Shown: piece after piece, positions 58,895-64,000 of the stretch
Layout: each line of letters begins with the position of its first letter
How positions within the stretch are numbered: the first letter of the stretch is position 1
Assembly: GCF_019972835.1 (NCBI RefSeq)
Contig: NZ_BPPB01000008.1
Location: 1 to 64,000, forward strand
Direction: 5' to 3'
DNA: 64,000 nucleotides
Source: Lactobacillus laiwuensis
Lineage (GTDB): Bacteria > Bacillota > Bacilli > Lactobacillales > Lactobacillaceae
Program-made: the position numbers and the translations under genes
The notes under the pieces: generated by a model
Seen by the model: the letters and a program-made list of their open reading frames with translations, nothing else
Database searches by the model: none
What the model was told of the DNA's origin: nothing

Positions 58895-59569
58895 TCACTT
58901 AAACAGATGTCCGAATAAACTCCCAAATAAGTTGCCTATCAAGTCCTTAATGGAATTCCTCTTTTGTTTTGAATTATTATTTCCTTGTTGAATTTGACTA
59001 TTATTTACATTACCTGAGATATTATAATTGTTTATTGTTTGCAAATTTGCTTTCACATTTCTACTTGCTTTTTCTAGTGGTTCTGGTTTAAGATGCATCC
59101 CCCAATTAATAATCTTTTCTTTAACTTTAGCTTCTATACCAGATAACTGACTGATAGCGGCTTGTTGTTTAAAAGTAAAATCTAAAGGGCAATTATATAA
59201 TTCACATAAATCTTTGTTTATTTTATTATCAAATTCAAAAGATACTGCTTGATGCTCAGTTTGCTTTGTAAATTTTATTAACGAAGATATAGGATTGGTA
59301 ACTATATGATAACCAAAAAAATCATAACCAGTAGGTATTTCAACAGGAATATTCTTTCTAAATGTACCATCTGCTACAAATCTAACAGAAATTTTCCTAT
59401 ACTCTGGCACATTATCAATATTATCATATCCTGATATTTCACAATGGCACCATTTTTCCATTTTCTTATCTTTTATCTCAATTGAAATAGCATATGCTTC
59501 ATTTAATAGACGGCTTAAATCAATTCCATTTAAAATATCTTGCTGAAATTCTCTCACACTAGTTGCCAT
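58895..59569 (-). CDS. AbiTii-domain protein (abortive-infection type)
   Basis: 224 residues. N-terminal half matches AbiTii: ILNGIDLSRLLNEAYAISIEIKDKKMEKWCHCEISGYDNIDNVPEYRKIS. The last part has an Asn/Gln-rich linker (TINNYNISGNVNNSQIQQG) and a hydrophobic-basic tail (IKDLIGNLFGSLFGHLFK) that could be membrane-active. AbiTii proteins are linked to phage abortive infection and often stand alone. AAGGAG precedes the ATG. It lies next to the broken helicase/nuclease, suggesting a decayed defence island. Confidence 0.75.
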   Translation of the reverse strand: MATSVREFQQDILNGIDLSRLLNEAYAISIEIKDKKMEKWCHCEISGYDNIDNVPEYRKISVRFVADGTFRKNIPVEIPTGYDFFGYHIVTNPISSLIKFTKQTEHQAVSFEFDNKINKDLCELYNCPLDFTFKQQAAISQLSGIEAKVKEKIINWGMHLKPEPLEKASRNVKANLQTINNYNISGNVNNSQIQQGNNNSKQKRNSIKDLIGNLFGSLFGHLFK

Positions 59570-59829
59570 TTATTCTCCTTTTCAACAATCTAAAAAGTAC
59601 TTTTTTAAAATTATTATATACCATAAAACACAAAAAAATACGGGCTCTAACGCCTGTTAAATCAACATATCTAGTACTCTTAAATTTATTTAAACACACT
59701 CTAAGAACACATATTTTTTATATGTGTTTGAATAGTGCTAATACCCCAAAAAACTTATTATTTCAAAAACTTCATATTAATTTAAAGTAATAAAAAAGCA
59801 TTTCAAATCAAATTATAGTTAACTTTTTT
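59570..59829. other. Gene-free stretch with a small hairpin
   Basis: No ORF with a ribosome-binding site. Bases 59706-59728 form a perfect 9-bp stem AACACATAT/ATATGTGTT with a T5 loop. The segment near 59640-59660 (GGGCTC...GCCTGTT) looks like a degraded terminator resembling the one at 58851. Confidence 0.4.
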
Positions 59830-60039
59830 GGCTCTAAAATTTATCCTGTTGATGACTTATCCATATGGTAAGCTGTTAATAGGTTTTTTATTGCATAAAA
59901 AAGAGGACATCTTGCTTCTTGTAATAAAATATTAGCTTCACCCAATATTTTATAGAAAGTCCGAATTATGTCCTCTTTCTATAATTGTATTAAATCTGCG
60001 CTTGATATTAAAGATCAAAATATTGTTTTTGAAGATTAG
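59830..60039 (+). pseudogene. ISL3-family element remnant (left end and first 23 transposase codons)
   Basis: Bases from about 59830 start with GGCTCTAAAATTTATCC, like an ISL3-family terminal repeat. An ORF at 59968-60039 encodes MSSFYNCIKSALDIKDQNIV and then stops, matching the N terminus of ISL3 transposases. The arm AAAGAGGACAT (59900-59910) pairs perfectly with ATGTCCTCTTT (59968-59978) over the start codon, with an inner 10-bp stem ATAAAATATT/AATATTTTAT. The remainder of the transposase is gone. Confidence 0.6.
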
Positions 60040-60292
60040 TAAGTAATTAATGAAAATAAAATGACTGTTTCTTTTAATAATTTTTGTGTAAGTTTCATGA
60101 TGCATTATTCTTTCTCAAAATAATTGATAATTTTAAAAAATTAAACCATACTTCCCTCAATATATCATTACTGTCAGGCTTGAAACAAGTGCCAGTAAGA
60201 TTTTTTAATGCTTATATTGCTTAATATTAAAATTAGAAATAAACTTGTATCAGATGTTGTACGCAAGCTATAAATTAACGGAGGTAGAATAA
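60040..60292. other. Gene-free stretch before the secreted protein
   Basis: About 250 AT-rich bases after the ISL3 remnant. No gene or clear hairpin is visible; the promoter of the next gene should lie here, and GGAGG precedes its ATG. Confidence 0.4.
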
Positions 60293-60931
60293 ATGAATAT
60301 CAATCAAATAAAACGAAATTCAATAAAAGTTAAGCCCAAACTTAAATTGTTAACTTGGGTTTTAACTATAGGTACTTTAGCTGGAGCTATTGCAACAATA
60401 AATTTTCAAAGCTCGTATTCTACACAAACTGTAAAAGCAGCAAGCAAAAAAGATATTGACGAATTTAAAAATTTACATGTTAGCCCTAAAACCTTTCCTA
60501 AGAAAATGCGTGGTACTTGGTATTCATGTTCAAGTGATGATAATTCATTAACAAAAACAGTTATTACTAAAAATAAGATGATTTATCGATATAAAAATGG
60601 AAAAGTAACAAATTCCCTTCACGTCTATAAAAAACATAGTCTTAACCCTAAGAGTAAGGGATATAGGCGTAATAGAATTTCCTGGCTTTTTCTTAATTAT
60701 GTAAAACCTTTCAAAGAAAAAAATAGGTATTATGTTGTATATAGAGGTTGGAATCAAGTCCTTGGAACTAATATTCATTATAATGTTTCAAAAATAAATG
60801 GCCATGAAATTTTAACTTTATCTTCGGGTTTTTATGTTTCCGATCATTCTTATAAATCAAAGAAACTAGCTTTAAAGTATAAACAAAAGCACTATCATAA
60901 TTTTATATATCATAAAATTGCAATGGATTGA
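60293..60931 (+). CDS. Secreted basic protein, function unknown
   Basis: 212 residues. Signal peptide about 1-51 (hydrophobic LLTWVLTIGTLAGAIATI, cleavage near VKAAS). The mature protein is rich in Lys and Tyr. The segment FPKKMRGTWYSCSSDDNS resembles PPKALRGKWYDLNKHDSN in the truncated protein at the right edge, so both belong to one secreted family with an RGxWY core. GGAGG lies before the ATG. No wall anchor is seen; binding through positive charge is possible. Confidence 0.75.
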   Translation: MNINQIKRNSIKVKPKLKLLTWVLTIGTLAGAIATINFQSSYSTQTVKAASKKDIDEFKNLHVSPKTFPKKMRGTWYSCSSDDNSLTKTVITKNKMIYRYKNGKVTNSLHVYKKHSLNPKSKGYRRNRISWLFLNYVKPFKEKNRYYVVYRGWNQVLGTNIHYNVSKINGHEILTLSSGFYVSDHSYKSKKLALKYKQKHYHNFIYHKIAMD

Positions 60932-60998
60932 CAACCAGCAAAAGTCTGTTAATCCCTAGTTAGTCCAACTATTTCTGCAATTATTTAATAACAAAAAT

Positions 60999-61041
60999 AA
61001 GCCTTGATTTACCTTCGTAAAACGTTGATAAATCAAGGCTT
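60999..61041. terminator. Terminator after the secreted basic protein
   Basis: A perfect 13-bp stem (AAGCCTTGATTTA and its complement) with a 17-base loop; the T tract favours the minus strand, but it lies 68 bases after the plus-strand stop and can serve both. Confidence 0.75.
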
Positions 61042-61156
61042 ATTAATTTAAACGATTTTTCTGAATATTAGTTGCTTATCAGAACTTGGAAATGAACTTT
61101 TATATAAAAAACAACTAATATTCGATAAATTGTTAAAATTTTTTTATTAATTCTTA

Positions 61157-61340
61157 TTACTCCACTTTAAATTCTTGATGAAAACCTGCTTGCTTTAGCC
61201 AATGCACTACCTCACAGGCAAGTAAAAGCACGTCCACCAGGCAATTGATGAAATGGCATTCAAGCTTTTCTAAGCTTATATAATAGAGTTGTGCTGAAAT
61301 TAAAATATTGGCATAAATCTTTGCCGTTTAAAATTTTCAT
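61157..61340 (-). pseudogene. Broken excisionase-like/HTH small gene
   Basis: From the ATG at 61340 (AAGGA about nine bases upstream) it reads MKILNGKDLCQYFNFSTTLLY and KLRKA, then an in-frame TGA (likely from GGA), then MPFHQLPGGRAF; after a shift the tail CEVVHWLKQAGFHQEFKVE finishes at 61157. Joined, it is a ~60-residue AlpA/excisionase-type DNA-binding protein of the kind common in lactobacilli. Two lesions show it is not functional; a mobile-element relic. Confidence 0.6.
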
Positions 61341-61478
61341 CTTTATTTTCCTTATATAGAAAGCTCACTATTACACCGCAATCTAAATAGCGAGAAATAA
61401 AAATACTAACTTAGAGCAATAAATCCAACCCAAAGGGGCCTGTTGCAAAGCTAGTTCTGGGCTGGTTTATGCTTGTCA
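61341..61478. other. Intergenic stretch, possible repeat end
   Basis: No gene. GGCCTGTTGCAAAGCTAG at about 61438-61455 resembles terminal repeats of IS6-type elements, but no transposase is present, so it is not assigned. Confidence 0.35.
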
Positions 61479-62633
61479 CTATGGAAACATAGAAGAGCTA
61501 TAACCATCAGCATAAGTAACAACGGTAGCAACATGTTTTTTACCTTTATAAAATTCATAAAAAGTGCTACGCCCATGATCAGGTTCGCCATATACACTAG
61601 CTAGATCTCCATTATTATAGCTTCTCTTTACTTTGGCATTTTTTGGAACACCAAGCTTACGTAAAGTCTTTTGAGAAATTTTAATTCGTTTTTTACTCAT
61701 TCGCCAAGAGTCGGCTTTATCGGCTTTTAATATCCCAATTTTATTTTTGAGTGATTTACGATATTTTTTAACATTAGTTTTTGTACTAAAACTTGCTAAA
61801 TATTTGTCTGCTTTTTGATAGAGTTTAATAGCCTTATTGATTGACTTTTTATTATAGGTTGAGTATTTTTCTCCTTTTTTGACAGTGGTATTGTAATATT
61901 GTTTAATTTGTTTTGCTAATTTTTTCTTTTCTAATTCTGCAGCAGTTTCAGTATGAATAGTTTTAAGATCTAAACTACCATCAGCTTTTTTGGTTACTTT
62001 TTGCTGATTAGATAAAGTATAGTGTACTTCGTTAAAGTTATAAGTTTCTGCTGTTATATATGCATCCTCAGGAATATGCAATTTTTTTAAATCATTTACA
62101 CGTAAGTACAAATTTTTATCAGTAATGTTCTTAGCACGGTCTTTATCATAATCAAAATTTTCAGTTCCTTTAACATACTTGGAATTATCTTCGCGTACTG
62201 CTCTTTGAGCTGCATTAATTCTTTGCTTTAATTTCTTAAGAGCCGTGAGATATTTTGAAATTTTAAGACCTTTAACTTTCTTAAGAGAATCTTTTTCACT
62301 GTCTAATTGCTCAATTCCATCATTTATAGCTGCTTTAACCTGCGAGTTTAAATCAGATATATTGCAAGCTTTTGTGGCCGTATCATAGAATGATTTTAAA
62401 AGCTTATTATATTTTTGCTTCTTTTTACTACTGACTTTAGAACTACTTAATTCAAGGCAATGGTCATCGAGATCGTTTCGGAGCTTACTCATTTTTTCTA
62501 TAGGTTTTTCTACCGGATCAATTACAATTTTTGCAGCATATACGACAGAGGTTGTTTTTGTGTAACCAAGCAGTGGCATTATTGTAATTGTGCATGCAAA
62601 CAGCACTTGCAACAATTTTTTATTAATTTTCAT
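61479..62633 (-). CDS. Secreted Lys-rich helical protein, paralogue of next gene
   Basis: 384 residues from the ATG at 62633 (GGGAGA seven bases upstream). Signal peptide 1-34 (cleavage near YAA). The mature part is helix-rich with many Lys (for example KVSSKKKQKYNKLLKSFYD). It shares with 62664-63407 the repeated module KNLYLRVNDLKKLHIPEDAYI...LSNQQKVTKKADGSLDL. The last third adds a segment with a putative hairpin-like GVPKNAKVKRSYNNGDLASVYGEPDHGRSTFYEFYKGKKHVATVV. No known family is recognised. Confidence 0.7.
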   Translation of the reverse strand: MKINKKLLQVLFACTITIMPLLGYTKTTSVVYAAKIVIDPVEKPIEKMSKLRNDLDDHCLELSSSKVSSKKKQKYNKLLKSFYDTATKACNISDLNSQVKAAINDGIEQLDSEKDSLKKVKGLKISKYLTALKKLKQRINAAQRAVREDNSKYVKGTENFDYDKDRAKNITDKNLYLRVNDLKKLHIPEDAYITAETYNFNEVHYTLSNQQKVTKKADGSLDLKTIHTETAAELEKKKLAKQIKQYYNTTVKKGEKYSTYNKKSINKAIKLYQKADKYLASFSTKTNVKKYRKSLKNKIGILKADKADSWRMSKKRIKISQKTLRKLGVPKNAKVKRSYNNGDLASVYGEPDHGRSTFYEFYKGKKHVATVVTYADGYSSSMFP

Positions 62634-62663
62634 GTTTAGTTCTCCCATAAAGATAAACACTTT

Positions 62664-63407
62664 CTACGTCCAATTAAATTCCATATCTCCATCAGTATCT
62701 TTAGTGATTGTTTGATCATTTGAAAGTTTATACTCTAATTGAACGTAGTTTGGACCCATCATATCTACATTGGTATAAACTAAAATATCCGCAACCTTAA
62801 CATCTGCTGGAATCTTGATGTGCTCAAAGTCTGCTAACTTTTTTAAATCATCTTCTCTTAAATACAGGTTCTTCTTTTTGACGATTTTTCGTTGATGTTT
62901 AGTTAATGAAGATTGATAATCCAAGCCGGCAAAAAGTTTTACCTTAGGAGAATTATTCGCAATTTCTGCTTTTCTAGCTTTGTTGATTTCTTTTTGATAT
63001 TTTTTCAAAGTTTTTAAATACTTTGAAGCTTTAGACCATGTACATATTTTTTTATAAAGTTTGATAGAATCGACCGCATCATTAACTAAACCATATGCAC
63101 TAATTCCTAATTTATTCATCTTAGGATATGCTTTAACTATAATTTTGTAATATGCTTTGATGAGTTTATCAGTTTTTCTTTTTTGTTTAGCGGTTACTTT
63201 TTTCCCTTGGTGCATTCTATAATCTAAGTCGTCAGCGTAGTCGCCCAGCTTATTCGATACAGTATCAGCTTTATTACCCAGGTCAAATTCTTTTTGTGCT
63301 CTTTTAGAAAGAATTTCAGCAGAAACAACTTGCTCAGTAGCAACTACGGGCGTTATTAACATCGAACACGCAATAGTTAGCATTATCAATTTCTTAATAC
63401 TTTTCAT
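62664..63407 (-). CDS. Secreted Lys-rich helical protein, shorter paralogue
   Basis: 247 residues. Signal peptide 1-31 (cleavage near VSA). Shares with the previous gene the helix-rich first part and the module KKNLYLREDDLKKL...IPADVKVADILVYTN...LSNDQTITKDTDGD. Located 30 bases upstream of the previous gene's start, both on the minus strand, so they are probably one transcript and arose by duplication. GGGAGG precedes the ATG. Confidence 0.7.
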   Translation of the reverse strand: MKSIKKLIMLTIACSMLITPVVATEQVVSAEILSKRAQKEFDLGNKADTVSNKLGDYADDLDYRMHQGKKVTAKQKRKTDKLIKAYYKIIVKAYPKMNKLGISAYGLVNDAVDSIKLYKKICTWSKASKYLKTLKKYQKEINKARKAEIANNSPKVKLFAGLDYQSSLTKHQRKIVKKKNLYLREDDLKKLADFEHIKIPADVKVADILVYTNVDMMGPNYVQLEYKLSNDQTITKDTDGDMEFNWT

Positions 63408-63435
63408 TAGCTTTTACCTCCCTGTAATTAACTAA

Positions 63436-63462
63436 AATAAGGACCCGCAAAGAGTCCCTATT
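63436..63462 (-). terminator. Weak terminator between the right-edge gene and the paralogue pair
   Basis: A hairpin with GGGAC/GTCC-type pairing around TCTTTGCGG, then TTATTTT on the minus strand, about 20 bases after the stop at 63481. Moderate strength. Confidence 0.55.
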
Positions 63463-63480
63463 TATCACCTTATTAAAAAT

Positions 63481-64000
63481 CTACTGAATAGATTCTTTAA
63501 TTGTTTTCTTCAAAACCTTTTTACTTAAGTGACATTTCTTTAATAAAGCCTTGCCGATCTTTTTTGACGTGTTCTTGCTAAATAAACCCCAATAGCGCTT
63601 TACTGTTCTACCTGGATGGCGATAACCAATTAACAAAACACGATACTTTTTTCCTTTGTAAGAAATGTTCTTAACTTTTTCATTATTAACATCTTTTACA
63701 ATTTTCTTTGATTTCTTATTCTGTATTGTTTGAATCAAATCGTAATTATTCTTACCCAATTTCTTATATTCAGTTTTAATGCATTCATTTTTGGAATCTT
63801 CCCTACTATTCTCATAAAGAGTATCAGAGTATGCCTCACCAGCATCAATGCTTTTTTTAGTGCCTAATATATAGAAATAATTTGAGTCGTGTTTATTTAA
63901 GTCATACCATTTACCTCTAAGTGCTTTAGGTGGATCCTGATACTGCCCGTCGGCTTTAACTGTTTGCTCTTCATTCTTATTAACAGTTGCAGTAGTGGCA
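63481..64000 (-). CDS. Secreted-type protein with RGxWY core, C-terminal part (5' end outside window)
   Basis: The minus frame stays open to the right edge, so at least 172 residues belong to this gene, of which the ATG-less stretch from 64000 reads ATTATVNKNEEQTVKADGQY. It contains PPKALRGKWYDLNKHDSN, like FPKKMRGTWYSCSSDDNS in 60293-60931, and ends with a very basic helix region (SKKIGKALLKKCHLSKKVLKK). The N-terminal signal peptide, if any, lies beyond the window. A shorter internal start at 63759 has no ribosome-binding site. Confidence 0.7.
   Translation of the reverse strand, partial: ATTATVNKNEEQTVKADGQYQDPPKALRGKWYDLNKHDSNYFYILGTKKSIDAGEAYSDTLYENSREDSKNECIKTEYKKLGKNNYDLIQTIQNKKSKKIVKDVNNEKVKNISYKGKKYRVLLIGYRHPGRTVKRYWGLFSKNTSKKIGKALLKKCHLSKKVLKKTIKESIQ

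Noticed and set aside
61435-61460. Sequence like an IS6-type terminal repeat (CTGTTGCAAAG)
   Set aside because: No transposase or second end nearby and only a short match; left unassigned.
1-64000. CRISPR array, rRNA operon or intact prophage
   Set aside because: No regularly spaced direct repeats, no rRNA sequence and no phage structural or integrase genes are visible.

Overview
The window looks like chromosome of a host-associated Lactobacillus in the narrow sense. It is visibly AT-rich, and several secreted proteins carry SLAP (surface-layer-type) domains, which are largely confined to that genus. There is an Apf aggregation-promoting factor, BspA/DUF285 surface proteins and an unusually dense set of sugar phosphotransferase (PTS) operons. 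That density resembles the honeybee-gut (Firm-5) lactobacilli; this is an inference from gene style, and no marker gene here names the species.

Layout. 0-9 kb: the tail of an IS3-family transposase, a GntR regulator, a beta-helix protein, a large BspA/SLAP surface protein, two tRNA-Gln and one tRNA-Tyr, an aminotransferase, a glycerophosphodiesterase, an acetyltransferase and a SLAP/SEC10 secreted protein. 9-15.7 kb: a mannose-family PTS with two FrlB-like SIS-domain sugar-phosphate enzymes and two GntR regulators, resembling the glucoselysine/fructoselysine (gfr) systems. 15.7-22 kb: apf, a 38-residue ORF, the fructose operon (fruK-fruA) with a divergent RpiR regulator, and lacD. 22-32 kb: a GH31 glycosidase divergent from an unclassified TIM-barrel glycosidase-like protein, then a fructose-type PTS operon containing a 6-phosphogluconate-dehydrogenase-like enzyme and a PRD activator. 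32-42 kb: a GntR/agaS/mannose-type PTS cluster (amino sugar) followed by gatABC and lacR-lacA-lacB (galactose or galactitol to tagatose-6-phosphate). 42-51 kb: an orphan PhnD-like lipoprotein behind a leader hairpin, then a split, partly duplicated mannose-type PTS with two SIS enzymes and two overlapping GntR regulators. 51-58 kb: two zinc-ribbon membrane proteins, a D-2-hydroxyacid dehydrogenase, a frameshifted MerR-TipAS regulator, a short BspA protein and a two-gene putative DNA glycosylase operon. 58-61.4 kb: a decayed patch with transposase fragments, a broken helicase/nuclease gene, an AbiTii protein and a broken excisionase-like gene. 60.3-64 kb: secreted basic proteins, some of them paralogues.

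How it fits together. Nearly every sugar operon has its own regulator next to it and a candidate CcpA (cre) box in its promoter. The predicted products of several operons (Gal-6-P via LacAB, GalN-6-P via AgaS) converge on tagatose-6-phosphate, and lacD encodes tagatose-1,6-bisphosphate aldolase. The SIS enzymes attached to the other mannose-type PTS point to amino-linked sugars such as Amadori compounds. Starts were set by ribosome-binding sites where the longest ORF was implausible; motif positions were read by eye and no database search was possible.
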